Counted from the stretch's first letter, positions 1 through 9,544 are shown. The stretch: DNA of 64,000 nt from Paenibacillus endoradicis (GCF_024721975.1 NZ_JANQBB010000005.1:248001-312000); one strand, 5' to 3'. The notes: generated by a model not told the origin, from the sequence alone. A program made the numbers and translations.

Positions 1-2
1 TT

Positions 3-332
3 GTATTGCTTCAACTTTCATTTATATTGTATCGCAAGTTACCAACCTTTATACGAGGCTTAGCTACTAGATTAGGTGAGTTATCATTCGGGATATACCT
101 TTTCCATCCGTTCATTTTGATGTTCTATCGTAAATTCCCAGCTACATCAGGTAATATCTATCTTCATCATCTATGGTATCTAAATGGTTTCTTAGTAGCA
201 TTAGTAGGATCATGGGTGTTCGTGACTTTATACGCAAGATTTGTTCCACAACCTTGGATTGTATTCGGTAACTTACCGAAGCGGAAGGCTAAGAAGACCC
301 TAGTAGAGAAAGAACAAGGGGTTCAATTATAG
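3..332 (+). CDS. acyltransferase 3 family membrane protein, C-terminal part
   Basis: The frame is open to the left edge of the window, so only the last ~109 residues are seen. They contain hydrophobic segments and a YLFHP motif typical of the late membrane helices of the OafA/NolL-type acyltransferase 3 family, which O-acylates surface sugars. The tail is basic (KRKAKK), as expected for a cytoplasmic C-terminus. The next gene is a polysaccharide deacetylase 67 bases downstream, so the two may modify the same extracellular polysaccharide (inference). Family assignment rests on the C-terminal motif and hydropathy only. Confidence 0.6.
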   Translation, partial: VLLQLSFILYRKLPTFIRGLATRLGELSFGIYLFHPFILMFYRKFPATSGNIYLHHLWYLNGFLVALVGSWVFVTLYARFVPQPWIVFGNLPKRKAKKTLVEKEQGVQL

Positions 333-399
333 AAGTAGAGGAAGTTCTGAAAGCCCGGTTTGATAGGTACCAAAATTTTCAATAAGGAATATGGAGTGA

Positions 400-1266
400 A
401 TGACATTGAGTAAAAAGAAAACATCGATCATTATTCTTATTTTGGCAGTTTTAATTATTTGTATTCCAGAGGTTTATGCTAGTCAGATGAAAAAAGCAAA
501 AATATATTATAAGAACAAAGTTATCGTTCTTATGTATCATCATATTGATGAAACAGAAAGTGGAGCAACGATTTCTCCCGCTAGATTTGGCACTCATATG
601 AAATTATTAGATGAAAAGGGTTATAACGTTATTAGTGTGGAGCAATTTGCTGAATTTATGAAGAAGAAAGAAAAAGTACCGAATAACGCAGTTGTCATAA
701 CATTTGATGATGGCTATGATAGTTTCCGCCAGTACGCAATACCAATCTTAGAAAAATACGGAATGGTTGCGACGCACTTCATTATTGGTACAAGCTCAGA
801 TCTACATAATGTAAAGACTGCTCACTTATCATGGGATGATATGCGTAAATTAAAAGAAAAAGGAAACAGTTTCTACAGTCACACATATGATCTTCATAAT
901 TATGGACCACTTAATAAAGATGGTAGCAAAACTGGTCCAATGTTGTCTAATCCTTTATACCTTGCAGATAAAGGAAGAGTAGAGACGAATAAAGAATATC
1001 TTGCACGTATAACTGAAGATTTATCTCAAATTGAGAAACGGTTAGACGAAGAGTTAAACAATGAATATCAAATGATAGCATTCCCATATGGTTCATTTAA
1101 TGAAAAAGCTAAGAAAGTGCTGTCTGATCTAGGAGTAACGCTGTTCTTTACGACTCGCCCAGGAATTAATAAGCCTGGAAGCGATGAAGTTTATCGTATC
1201 AATGCAGGCACTCCGAAATTAACTGCGAATAAGTTCTTAGAAAGACTTGAAGAATATCACGACTAA
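400..1266 (+). CDS. secreted polysaccharide deacetylase (NodB/PgaB-like)
   Basis: A 288-residue protein with a signal or anchor segment (residues ~8-27) followed by a NodB-homology domain. The catalytic motif TFDDGYD is at 101-107 and the metal-binding HxxxxH at H161/H166. Such enzymes remove N- or O-acetyl groups from cell-wall or exopolysaccharide sugars outside the membrane. The spacing fits the PgaB/IcaB-type single-domain deacetylases. ATG at 400 lies only three bases after GGAG; TTG at 406 has a better spacing and may be the real start. A terminator follows directly. The substrate cannot be told from sequence. Confidence 0.85.
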   Translation: MTLSKKKTSIIILILAVLIICIPEVYASQMKKAKIYYKNKVIVLMYHHIDETESGATISPARFGTHMKLLDEKGYNVISVEQFAEFMKKKEKVPNNAVVITFDDGYDSFRQYAIPILEKYGMVATHFIIGTSSDLHNVKTAHLSWDDMRKLKEKGNSFYSHTYDLHNYGPLNKDGSKTGPMLSNPLYLADKGRVETNKEYLARITEDLSQIEKRLDEELNNEYQMIAFPYGSFNEKAKKVLSDLGVTLFFTTRPGINKPGSDEVYRINAGTPKLTANKFLERLEEYHD

Positions 1267-1289
1267 TTAAATGACCACTTACGTATGAA

Positions 1290-1334
1290 AACAGTCTAAT
1301 GTTGAGGATTCCCTCAAACATTAGACTGTTTTTT
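1290..1334 (+). terminator. intrinsic terminator after the deacetylase gene
   Basis: Inverted repeat AACAGTCTAATGTT...AACATTAGACTGTT, with GAGG/CCTC inside, followed by TTTTTT. It ends the acyltransferase-deacetylase unit. Confidence 0.85.
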
Positions 1335-1469
1335 GGTTTAAATAAGTAAGTACTCCACTTACAAAAAATCTAGTGAAGTAGGAATATATTAGACTATGAA
1401 CGCATTAAATATAAGAGATTCACTACTAAATGAGTGTGAATACTAATTGAATGTTTGGAGGGAAATATA

Positions 1470-1721
1470 ATGGCGAAAAATAATCGAGGAAAATTATTAT
1501 ATAGACAACCTTCACGAAGTCGTGGTACTTGTCCAATCTGTCTGGCTACAAGAATAAAGTTGCTTGATACGCAGAGAAAATCAGATGGTACAGTTCTCAA
1601 AGTATGTAAACGTTGTGTTGGAGCATCTAAGCAAAGAATAGAGGCTGCGGTTGATGTGACTACCCCTCTTGCATTTCGCAGAAGACACAAGAAAGCTTTT
1701 CATCAATTGAAGGTGCAGTAA
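1470..1721 (+). CDS. small basic protein with a CxxC...CxxC zinc ribbon
   Basis: An 83-residue, strongly basic protein with two CxxC pairs (CPIC, then CKRC about 25 residues later), which suggests a zinc ribbon of ribosomal-protein or nucleic-acid-binding type. ATG at 1470 is preceded by GGAGGG with good spacing, better than the in-frame TTG at 1455. It is monocistronic, between two terminators. I do not recognise a named family; a ribosome- or RNA-associated role is only suggested by the basic charge (RRRHKK near the C-terminus). Confidence 0.65.
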   Translation: MAKNNRGKLLYRQPSRSRGTCPICLATRIKLLDTQRKSDGTVLKVCKRCVGASKQRIEAAVDVTTPLAFRRRHKKAFHQLKVQ

Positions 1722-1805
1722 AGAATTAATTGTGTTGCCAAGGTAGAACTAATTTGAAGCAACATACTGACCAAAGCTCTTATCAAATCAATAAGAACAG
1801 GGAGC

Positions 1806-1850
1806 GGGCTAATGTGTCGTCACTAATCATGACGATATATTAGCCCTCTT
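1806..1850. terminator. bidirectional terminator between convergent genes
   Basis: Stem GGGCTAAT (1806-1813) pairs with ATTAGCCC (1839-1846), extended by GTCGTC/GACGA-type pairs, then CTCTTTGTG on the plus side. It separates the zinc-ribbon gene from the convergent phosphoesterase gene. Confidence 0.6.
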
Positions 1851-1859
1851 TGTGTTGAT

Positions 1860-3413
1860 CTACTTAATAATATCCCAGTTTTGCTCAACATGAGCATGAA
1901 TAACAGGATGCTCACGTAAGTAAGTAGCAATCACTTCCGTCATATCAATTTGCAAATCCGAGATGACAGGACAACTTGCAAAATAAGGAAAGTTTCCGGC
2001 TCCAGTGGCACGATAATTATTCATTACTACATGGAAGGTTTTCATAGGTTTTATCGGTAGTTCATTAATAGTTGCTTGAACAATTCTAGAACCAATTGGC
2101 TTCGATATATCCATCGTGTAATAAATCCCTTCCCACATATCATAATTGTATGGTTGTGCTTTTGGGTAAAGGAATGAAGGATTTACTGCGATTTGATCAT
2201 TTTCCAATGTGAAATAGGACGCACATTGTTCTAAAGCTAACATCAACTGCTCACCTGTCACAGCAAGTACTTTAAGCGTGTTAGGGTATATATAATTGGT
2301 TACAATGTCGCGCATAGTAACGATTGGTTTAAAGCCTCCTGGTTGATCGTGAAATAGAGAAGTGCAAGAGATAGTAGTACCAGTAACATCCATCTGAAGC
2401 TCTTGTAGAAATTGTACGTATGGATGCTTATGAATGCGTACATCCATCGCATTCTCATAGAGCATATTTCCATGAACAGTGGCAATTGGTTCATCGAGCC
2501 ATTGTTCTGTCTCCTCGTGTAAGGTGGAGACTGAAGCAACAACTTTAGGATGAAGTTGATCATGCTCATCAAGCGATATTAAAGTCGGTTCATGATGAAT
2601 AAAAATAACTTCATCATTTTCAAGTGTTATATCTATCATAATCTGACCAACTTTTACAGCTCTTGATCCAGGTTGCACAATTGATTTTCCATATGCTTTT
2701 GAGCTGATCTCACGATGCTGGTGCCCAGTAATCAATATATCAAAATCTAATTGTTGCAACATCTGATAGCCTTGATTCTCTCCAGAGTCAGACTCCTCTA
2801 ATTCTCCTGTCTCTAATGAATGAGAAAATCCGCCGTGGTAGCTAATAACCGATACATGCACTTTTTCTTGTTCCTTCATTACCTCGAGCCAATAACTTAC
2901 CGATGCTAGTGCATCATCAATTTGTAATCCAGTTAGATGAGCTGGATCTTCCCAGATCGTAATAAAATGTGTAGTTACTCCAATGACTCCGATACGTACA
3001 CCATCTACTATAAATATCTCATATGGTTTCACCCAAGCGTTACCATCATCATTTCTAATATTACAACTGAGCCAAGGGTAGTCAGATTGCTCAATAATTC
3101 TTTCCAAATTTTCTCTTCCATAGTTAAATTCATGATTACCGAATATAGCCGCATCGTATTTAAGTTCGTTGGTAGCTTTAATAATCGGATTTGATTCTAA
3201 CGGGCGATAAGCTTGCTTGAAATAGGTAAGTGGACTCCCCTGAATAAGATCTCCATTATCAATTAATATGGTTGGATAGTTTGAACGTAACACTTCAATT
3301 TTGGTTGCTAATTGAGCAAGTCCAAGCGGCTCATTCATACCACGATATGCTGTAGGCATTATATACCCATGAATATCACTTGTAACAAGCAATTGTAACT
3401 TATGTGTCGACAT
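1860..3413 (-). CDS. bifunctional metallophosphatase / 5'-nucleotidase (UshA/CpdB family)
   Basis: 517 residues with the calcineurin-like metallophosphoesterase motifs SDIHG (D13, H15), DNGD (52-55), GNHE (92-95), SYHGG and TGHQH, followed by a 5'-nucleotidase C-terminal domain from about residue 320. The family hydrolyses nucleoside mono- or cyclic phosphates. There is no signal peptide, so it may be cytoplasmic like Bacillus YunD (family knowledge). AGAGGTG precedes the ATG. It is divergent from the phosphonate transporter, so both units could be phosphate-responsive, but I see no convincing Pho box. Confidence 0.85.
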   Translation of the reverse strand: MSTHKLQLLVTSDIHGYIMPTAYRGMNEPLGLAQLATKIEVLRSNYPTILIDNGDLIQGSPLTYFKQAYRPLESNPIIKATNELKYDAAIFGNHEFNYGRENLERIIEQSDYPWLSCNIRNDDGNAWVKPYEIFIVDGVRIGVIGVTTHFITIWEDPAHLTGLQIDDALASVSYWLEVMKEQEKVHVSVISYHGGFSHSLETGELEESDSGENQGYQMLQQLDFDILITGHQHREISSKAYGKSIVQPGSRAVKVGQIMIDITLENDEVIFIHHEPTLISLDEHDQLHPKVVASVSTLHEETEQWLDEPIATVHGNMLYENAMDVRIHKHPYVQFLQELQMDVTGTTISCTSLFHDQPGGFKPIVTMRDIVTNYIYPNTLKVLAVTGEQLMLALEQCASYFTLENDQIAVNPSFLYPKAQPYNYDMWEGIYYTMDISKPIGSRIVQATINELPIKPMKTFHVVMNNYRATGAGNFPYFASCPVISDLQIDMTEVIATYLREHPVIHAHVEQNWDIIK

Positions 3414-3616
3414 CTGGTCACCTCTTTGTTCTTTATTAAATATGAAATGTACTTACAAGTATAGTATCTAAATTTGGTGAGAACCTAATTTTACAATAAA
3501 TTATTGTTTTAATTTGAATGTCCCAATATTAATGAATAATTAAAATGAGGATGACATTCCCTTAACAAATGATTGTTATATTCACTTAGTATTAGAAAAT
3601 TAGGAGGGAAACATCA

Positions 3617-4657
3617 ATGAGAAAATTAGGAATCGGGTTAAGCTTGTTAATGATAATTGTATTGTTAGCAGCATGCGGTGGCAATAACAATGGGAATGCT
3701 ACTAACGGAGGAGAAGACAAAAAAATAGACAAGCTATCTATAAGTTTCGTTCCTTCTCGTGACCCACAAGAAATCATTACTGCTACAGAGCCTTTGAAGG
3801 AATTATTGAAAACAGAACTTACTGCACAAGGTTATGAAATAGGAGCAGTAGATATTACTGTAGGAACGAACTATGAGGCTGTAGGAGAAGCGTTATCAGC
3901 CGGAACTACTGATGTAGGATTAATCCCAGGTGGTACTTACGTGCTTTATGATGACGGTGCAGAAGTTATTCTTACCGCGACACGTGCTGGACTTAATAAT
4001 GATTCAGATAATCCGGCAGATTGGAATAAAAATAAACCAACAGAAGGTACAGATGTACAAGCAACATCCTATCGAGCATTATTAATTGCCGGTCCTTCTG
4101 AAAAAGGGAAGGCGTTGGCTGCAAAAGTTAATAATGGAACAGCACTAACGTTTGAAGATTTGAATAATGTTTCATGGAATGTTATGTCTTCTTCATCTCC
4201 TGCTGGTTACATTTATCCTGCATTATGGTTGAAAGAAAACTTTGGCAAAACAATCACTGATCTATCACAAGTTGTACAAGCAGATTCGTACGCAAGCGCA
4301 TTTGCTCGATTAGCAGTGGGTCAAACGGATGTAATGGTTACGTATGCGGATGCTAGACGAGATTATGCTGACAAATGGAATTCTGAGTATGGTCGTGCAG
4401 CTTCGATTTGGGAAGAAACTGATCTAATAGGTGTAATGCCAGCGATCTATAATGATACGATCAGTGTAAGTAAAAACTCATCCATTATGAATGATGATCT
4501 TAAAGCTGCTCTACAGAAGGCTTTTATTAACATTGGTAATTCAGAAGCTGGTAAAGAAGTTATTGCAATCTACAGCCACGGCGGATATCAAATCGCAAAA
4601 GATAGTGACTATGACAATGAGCGTAAAGCACAAGAACTTGTTCAACAATTAAAGTAG
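3617..4657 (+). CDS. phnD: phosphonate/phosphite ABC transporter substrate-binding lipoprotein
   Basis: 346 residues with a lipoprotein signal (LLAACGG lipobox, Cys at ~20) and a periplasmic-binding-protein fold of the PhnD type (VPSRDP near the N-terminus; SSSSPAGYIYP in the middle). It captures phosphonate-type substrates outside the membrane for PhnC/PhnE. GGAGGG lies upstream. It is the first gene of the four-gene set phnD-phnC-phnE-phnE, but 161 bases and a hairpin separate it from phnC, which fits higher expression of the binding protein. Confidence 0.9.
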   Translation: MRKLGIGLSLLMIIVLLAACGGNNNGNATNGGEDKKIDKLSISFVPSRDPQEIITATEPLKELLKTELTAQGYEIGAVDITVGTNYEAVGEALSAGTTDVGLIPGGTYVLYDDGAEVILTATRAGLNNDSDNPADWNKNKPTEGTDVQATSYRALLIAGPSEKGKALAAKVNNGTALTFEDLNNVSWNVMSSSSPAGYIYPALWLKENFGKTITDLSQVVQADSYASAFARLAVGQTDVMVTYADARRDYADKWNSEYGRAASIWEETDLIGVMPAIYNDTISVSKNSSIMNDDLKAALQKAFINIGNSEAGKEVIAIYSHGGYQIAKDSDYDNERKAQELVQQLK

Positions 4658-4675
4658 TTGAATGATATAAGTAAA

Positions 4676-4699
4676 AGTTCAAAGTCTGTTTTTTGAACT
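4676..4699. repeat. short AGTTCAAA...TTTGAACT palindrome, derivative of the dispersed element
   Basis: AGTTCAAA and TTTGAACT flank a short loop. These are the same termini as the ~173-bp elements at 54.4 and 58.0 kb, here nearly joined, as if the interior had been deleted. A second palindrome, AAAGCCGGCTTT, lies at 4722-4733. Confidence 0.55.
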
Positions 4700-4761
4700 A
4701 CCCCTTACAATGAAGGTTCGAAAAGCCGGCTTTCTGAGCAGTTTAACAACTCAATACTAGG

Positions 4762-4799
4762 GAAAAAATGAGGACGATACTATATGTTCTCATTTTTTC
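4762..4799 (+). terminator. intercistronic hairpin between phnD and phnC
   Basis: GAAAAAATGAG (4762-4772) pairs with CTCATTTTTTC (4789-4799), giving a stem ending in a T-run just upstream of the phnC ribosome-binding site. It probably terminates or pauses part of the phnD transcripts or protects the phnD mRNA 3' end. Confidence 0.6.
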
Positions 4800-4818
4800 A
4801 ATGATTGGAGAATAAAAA

Positions 4819-5592
4819 ATGATTCAATTTGATCATGTTAACAAGCGCTACCCGAATGGCTACCAAGCGTTAAAAGACGTAAATCTATCGATCGAACAAG
4901 GAGAATTCGTAGCGATTATTGGATTATCTGGTGCAGGTAAATCTACTTTGCTACGTTGCATAAATCGTATGCATCATATTACGGATGGCTCGTTGAAAGT
5001 AAATGGAACGGAAATAAAACAGCTAAAGGGAAAAGAAATTCGGAAATTAAGACGTAATATAGGTATGATTTTTCAATCATTTAATCTTGTAACAAGAATT
5101 TCTGTCATGAAAAATGTATTAGTTGCATTTGTTCCCGAAATTTCATGGTGGAGAAAGCTTCTTGGGATTTTTAGAGAGGAAGAGAAGAGGAAAGCTTTGA
5201 TGGCATTGGATCGAGTAGCCATTCTTGATAAAGCTTTCGTTCGTGTAGATCAATTATCAGGTGGTCAACAGCAACGTGTAGCACTAGCTAGAACGTTAGC
5301 GCAAAACCCTAGTATTATACTTGCAGACGAGCCGGTTGCATCGTTAGATCCGATAACAGCTCATCAAGTAATGGATGATTTTAAAAGAATTAATGAAGAG
5401 ACGAATATGACAATTCTTATCAACATTCACCATGTTGACTTAGCACTCGCCTATGCTTCCCGTGTCATTGGTATTCGCGGAGGTGAAGTAGTATTTGATG
5501 GAACTGCTTCAGAGGTGAATGATGAGGTGTTGCAATACATTTATAATGGAAATGTTGAGGGGGGAGGGATAGAACATAATGCAAAGCAGTAA
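4819..5592 (+). CDS. phnC: phosphonate ABC transporter ATP-binding protein
   Basis: 257 residues with Walker A GLSGAGKST, signature LSGGQQQR, Walker B ILADEPVASLDP and an H-loop (NIHHVD). It energises import through the two PhnE permeases. GGAG is spaced normally before the ATG. Its 3' end overlaps phnE1 by 14 bases, which implies translational coupling. The length is usual for PhnC. Confidence 0.93.
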   Translation: MIQFDHVNKRYPNGYQALKDVNLSIEQGEFVAIIGLSGAGKSTLLRCINRMHHITDGSLKVNGTEIKQLKGKEIRKLRRNIGMIFQSFNLVTRISVMKNVLVAFVPEISWWRKLLGIFREEEKRKALMALDRVAILDKAFVRVDQLSGGQQQRVALARTLAQNPSIILADEPVASLDPITAHQVMDDFKRINEETNMTILINIHHVDLALAYASRVIGIRGGEVVFDGTASEVNDEVLQYIYNGNVEGGGIEHNAKQ

Positions 5593-6394
5593 GTTGTTAA
5601 CTAGAACGATTACTTTACCGAACGGTAAAGTGGTGCATGAAAGACGTTCTTTGTTCCCACTATACATGATCATTGCACTTGTTCTGATCTACTATTCGGT
5701 TCAATTGACCGGATTCAATATGGAGTTGCTATTTAGGAGAATTCATAAGTTTTTCGTTATTCTTCAAGATATGATTCCACCTAATTGGGATTACATCTCA
5801 CAGTTATGGAGCCCGCTTATTGCAACGATTAAGATGTCTCTTTTTGGATCATTGCTTGGTTCTCTTTGTGCTTTACCACTTGCAATATTAGCAGCAGGCA
5901 ATATTAGTGGTCTGAAATGGCTTACAATAACGATGAAATTCGTACTTAGTTTGCTACGGACGCTACCTACATTAGTCGTTGCATTAATTGCTACATTCAT
6001 ATTTGGACTAGGAACGATGGCAGGTACAGTCGCTATTTTTCTATTCTCTATCGCTTATGTTGGGAAATTATTATATGAACAAATAGAAAATGCGAATATG
6101 GGTGCATATGAAGCGATGCATGCAATGGGTTTAACGACAATTCAATCGTTCCGGTATGCAATATTTCCACAAGTTCTCCCAAACTATTTGTCTACATCAC
6201 TATTCTGTTTTGAAGGTAATGTTCGATATGCGGCGATACTTGGTTATGTAGGTGCTGGCGGTATAGGTTTAATGTTGAATGAAAGTATAGGTTGGAGAAA
6301 CTATAGCAATGTAGGAATGATCCTTATTATGCTTGTTATAACGGTTTATATTATTGAGTCCATTAGTGAATATTGCCGCAAAAAACTGACTTAG
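5579..6394 (+). CDS. phnE: phosphonate ABC transporter permease, first copy
   Basis: 271 residues with about six membrane helices and the EAA-type loop (EAMHAMGLTTIQSFRYAIFPQVLP) that docks on the ATPase, followed by GYVGAGGIG, a PhnE hallmark. It follows phnC with overlap and precedes a second PhnE. The two permeases probably form a heterodimer, as in other Firmicute phnCDEE loci (family knowledge). Confidence 0.92.
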   Translation: MQSSKLLTRTITLPNGKVVHERRSLFPLYMIIALVLIYYSVQLTGFNMELLFRRIHKFFVILQDMIPPNWDYISQLWSPLIATIKMSLFGSLLGSLCALPLAILAAGNISGLKWLTITMKFVLSLLRTLPTLVVALIATFIFGLGTMAGTVAIFLFSIAYVGKLLYEQIENANMGAYEAMHAMGLTTIQSFRYAIFPQVLPNYLSTSLFCFEGNVRYAAILGYVGAGGIGLMLNESIGWRNYSNVGMILIMLVITVYIIESISEYCRKKLT

Positions 6395-6404
6395 GAGTAA
6401 TGCC

Positions 6405-7211
6405 ATGAATGCGATAGATAAACAATACTTAAATCGACCTAGGATACGTTGGACGCAAATCGTCTCAACGCTCGGTGTAATTTTATTATTTCTTTGGTCG
6501 ACATCAGCAATTCAATTGAACAATTTAACGGCCAATGGGCTTGAAATAGCAGGAAACATAATGAGAGGTCTAGTTAATCCTAATCTGGATCTACTTTTCA
6601 ATTTTACACAAAAAGGTGTCCCATATTTGTTACTGGAGACGATGGCAATCGCTTTATTAGGTACAATTGTTGGGGGCGTACTTGCAATACCCCTTGCGTT
6701 TCTATCGGCGTCTAACATCGTTCCTAAGCCAATATCCATTGTAGTTCGATTTTTACTTATTATTATTAGAACAATTCCTGCTATTGTCTATGGGCTTATG
6801 TTCATTCGTGTCACGGGTCCTGGTCCATTTACTGGTGTACTAACAATGTCACTTACAAGTATCGGTATGCTCTCCAAATTATACGTAGACGTTATTGAGG
6901 ACCTAGATACTTCTGTATTAGAATCGATGGAATCAATAGGTTGTACGACCATTGAAAAAATTCGGTTTGGCATTATTCCACAGCTAACAGCAATGTTTCT
7001 GTCGATCGTTATATATCGCTACGATATGAATTTAAGGGATGCAGCTATTCTTGGGTTGGTAGGAGCAGGTGGGATAGGAGCTCCTTTGATCTTCGCTATG
7101 AATTCTTATCGTTGGTCAGAAGCTGGATCTATACTCATTGGCCTGATCATACTCATTCTGGTAATTGAACTATTATCAAATAAAATAAGAACAAAACTAG
7201 TACAAGGTTAG
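6405..7211 (+). CDS. phnE: phosphonate ABC transporter permease, second copy
   Basis: 268 residues with a similar membrane topology, an EAA loop (ESMESIGCTTIEKIRFGIIPQ) and GLVGAGGIG. TAGGAG precedes the ATG, 10 bases after the first phnE. It is clearly related to the preceding permease but diverged. It closes the operon before a strong terminator. Confidence 0.92.
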   Translation: MNAIDKQYLNRPRIRWTQIVSTLGVILLFLWSTSAIQLNNLTANGLEIAGNIMRGLVNPNLDLLFNFTQKGVPYLLLETMAIALLGTIVGGVLAIPLAFLSASNIVPKPISIVVRFLLIIIRTIPAIVYGLMFIRVTGPGPFTGVLTMSLTSIGMLSKLYVDVIEDLDTSVLESMESIGCTTIEKIRFGIIPQLTAMFLSIVIYRYDMNLRDAAILGLVGAGGIGAPLIFAMNSYRWSEAGSILIGLIILILVIELLSNKIRTKLVQG

Positions 7212-7222
7212 TTCGCTTAGTG

Positions 7223-7275
7223 CGCCCTTACTATTTCATGTATCAATACTACATGAAATAGTAAGGGCGTATTTG
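7223..7275 (+). terminator. strong terminator after the phn operon
   Basis: A perfect 20-bp stem: CGCCCTTACTATTTCATGTA (7223-7242) pairs with its exact complement at 7250-7269, with a 7-base loop. The T-tract is weak (GTATTTGC), but the stem is long enough to act as a terminator or processing site. Confidence 0.7.
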
Positions 7276-7395
7276 CATTGTTGAACGAAGGTTGTTTGTA
7301 CACCAACACTAACGGCAACGATATATTGCATGTGCTTTTTCCTTAAATATGGTAAACTGTTCTCATTGAATTCAACATGAGAAGGCGGTCTGAAT

Positions 7396-9282
7396 TTGTC
7401 TACAGGTATAAGAAAAATTAGAGCCTTATTTCTAGTTTTGTTCGTGACAATGATTGTATCTGTCCTTATATTTTCTAATATTTCACATGCAGATAGTTCA
7501 GATGAAGATAAAATTGTTGCGCTTATTAATCTAAGTGATGTTACAAGTAATGAAGAACCATTTTATTCATCTTTAGACGGAGAGTGGTTCATCTTTCCTG
7601 AAATGTTACTTTCACCAACTGAAGTACATTCATATATACTGCGAGATTATGCAGGAACTATACAACTACCAAGTTCGTTTGAAAGGCAAACGGGAAAAAC
7701 GAATACTTATGCTACGTATGCAACGAGATTGAAAATACCAAAACAGTATGTAGGTCGGACTTTAGCTGTTCATGTTCCATTTCAATACAGCGCTTACAAA
7801 TTGTATGTAGATCGAATTGAAGTCGCTAGTAATGGACAAGTTGGGAGTAATAAAAATTCGCATCAAACAGAAATGGCTCCACGGTTAGGTTACATGGTAC
7901 CAACTACAGATGAAATATTACTTACTTTGCAAGTATCTAGTTTTGAACATATTCGTGGCGGAATTGAAAATACAATGTTTATCGGTGAAGCAAATGTCGT
8001 AGCTCAAAAATTTAATACGAATATAATATGGACATTATTTGTTAACGGAAGTATTTGTATTATGGGTCTCTTTATGATTCTGTTTGCGTGGTTCCGTCGA
8101 CAAGAACGTGTGTTTTTTATATTTGGTTTATTTTGTCTATGCTTCTCCGTACGTTCTTTTTACGGATATCCTTTTTATTACACGTTAACAATGCTTGAAC
8201 TACCTTGGATATGGGGAACAAGATTTGAATATATCTTTACAGAAGCAAGTATATTGACATTTATATGGCTTATCTCGGAATGGTATAAGGAGCAATTTTC
8301 AAGAAAAGTACTTGTCTTCATAACTTATTTTATTTCAGCTTTAATGGTCATTACATTATTGACAAAGCCACTATTTTTCCAAGCGCTTTACTTTAATATA
8401 TTTTACCTTGTAATTCCACTAGTGGGTTATATGATAGTCGTAATTATGAAAGGATTTCTCACAGGTAGTAAGAAAGACATTGTGAATATGGTAGGGCTAA
8501 TCCTTGTAGTTGCTGGATCGTTGAACGATTATGCAATGGGTCAAGGTTGGATTGAATCTATTATTTTATCCTTACCTGCGGTTGGCATATATGTTGTCAT
8601 TCATGTTATTTTGATGAGTCGTAGCTATGCTGAAAAAGTACTTGAAACGGAAACGTTGAATGATTCTTTAATCCAGCTCAATGCGACATTAGATGAAAAA
8701 GTAAACCTCCGTACAGAACAATTGATGAAAGCCAATGAATTATTGGAAAAGCAAGCTTTAATCGATGGACTAACAGGTATATACAATCGTCATCGTTTTA
8801 ATGAATATATTAGAGAAGCATTTCAAAAGTCTCATGAAGAGGGCTCTTCATTGTCAATCATTTTGTTCGATTTGGATGAATTTAAGAAATATAATGATCA
8901 TTATGGTCATATTCAAGGTGATTACTTATTAAAACAAGTGGTTGAAATTGTTGCGCAGTACCTTCCTGCTAATAGTTTGTTTGCACGTTTTGGTGGTGAA
9001 GAGTTTGTTGTTGTATTACCTAATATGCTTCTTTCTGAAGCCTATACGATTGCAGAGGAAACACGACAAGGCGTTGAGGATGCGAAGCTTGTTCATTTTA
9101 AACGAGTTGATGGTTATGCAACAATAAGTGTCGGAGTAGCGTCAATGACAGGACAAACAACATTTAACTCTGAGGTAGAACTAATTGATGCAGCTGATCA
9201 ACAGTTATATCGTTCTAAGAACGCTGGTCGTAATATTACCTCCTCTGTTGAAAAAATACATTACTTTGATATACAGCATTAA
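7396..9282 (+). CDS. membrane diguanylate cyclase (7TMR-DISM plus GGDEF)
   Basis: 628 residues. A signal/anchor (~10-30) is followed by an extracellular 7TMR-DISM-type sensory domain (~50-200), about seven membrane helices (~210-415), a short coiled coil and a C-terminal GGDEF domain with RFGGEEF at ~530. It should make cyclic di-GMP in response to an outside signal. The inhibitory RxxD site that normally precedes GGEEF is absent (the aligned residues are P and S), so product inhibition through that site is unlikely. TTG start at 7396 with GAAGGCGG upstream. Confidence 0.88.
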   Translation: MSTGIRKIRALFLVLFVTMIVSVLIFSNISHADSSDEDKIVALINLSDVTSNEEPFYSSLDGEWFIFPEMLLSPTEVHSYILRDYAGTIQLPSSFERQTGKTNTYATYATRLKIPKQYVGRTLAVHVPFQYSAYKLYVDRIEVASNGQVGSNKNSHQTEMAPRLGYMVPTTDEILLTLQVSSFEHIRGGIENTMFIGEANVVAQKFNTNIIWTLFVNGSICIMGLFMILFAWFRRQERVFFIFGLFCLCFSVRSFYGYPFYYTLTMLELPWIWGTRFEYIFTEASILTFIWLISEWYKEQFSRKVLVFITYFISALMVITLLTKPLFFQALYFNIFYLVIPLVGYMIVVIMKGFLTGSKKDIVNMVGLILVVAGSLNDYAMGQGWIESIILSLPAVGIYVVIHVILMSRSYAEKVLETETLNDSLIQLNATLDEKVNLRTEQLMKANELLEKQALIDGLTGIYNRHRFNEYIREAFQKSHEEGSSLSIILFDLDEFKKYNDHYGHIQGDYLLKQVVEIVAQYLPANSLFARFGGEEFVVVLPNMLLSEAYTIAEETRQGVEDAKLVHFKRVDGYATISVGVASMTGQTTFNSEVELIDAADQQLYRSKNAGRNITSSVEKIHYFDIQH

Positions 9283-9311
9283 TTGCTCGAAGGCAATGTT
9301 TGAAGTGGATT

Positions 9312-9485
9312 ATGCGAAAGTACGACTATGGACAGCGAAGCAAAAATGATGAAGAGAAGCAAGCAGTGCACACCATATTTCGTTATTTCGCTATGGTTAA
9401 TAATATTGATCAAGGTGTAGTCATTAGTGATGACAATGTCATTGATTCACCAACAACAAAAGTTACTATTATTTATATTAAATAA
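9312..9485 (+). CDS. hypothetical small protein
   Basis: A possible 57-residue ORF (MRKYDYGQRSKND...), charged at the N-terminus and ending just at a terminator stem. A weak GAAGTGG lies upstream; TTG at 9300 is an alternative start. Its position between the cyclase and the terminator makes it a plausible short gene, but I recognise no family and coding potential is uncertain. Confidence 0.3.
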   Translation: MRKYDYGQRSKNDEEKQAVHTIFRYFAMVNNIDQGVVISDDNVIDSPTTKVTIIYIK

Positions 9486-9538
9486 AAGGGATGCCTTCTC
9501 AATCTTCGTAATGAAGACTAAAAAGGCATCCCTTTTTG
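9484..9538. terminator. bidirectional terminator
   Basis: AAAAGGGATGCCTT (9484-9497) pairs with AAGGCATCCCTTTT (9523-9536), with a T-run on the plus strand and a matching run on the minus strand. It serves the small ORF and the convergent helicase gene. Confidence 0.85.
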
Positions 9539-9544
9539 TATTAT

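Noticed and set aside
1394..1690. 98-codon minus-strand frame over the zinc-ribbon gene
   Set aside because: Antisense; the plus strand has a ribosome-binding site and paired CxxC motifs.
3414..3616. Pho box upstream of phnD
   Set aside because: A single TTAACA is present, but not the repeated, properly spaced copies needed for a PhoP site.
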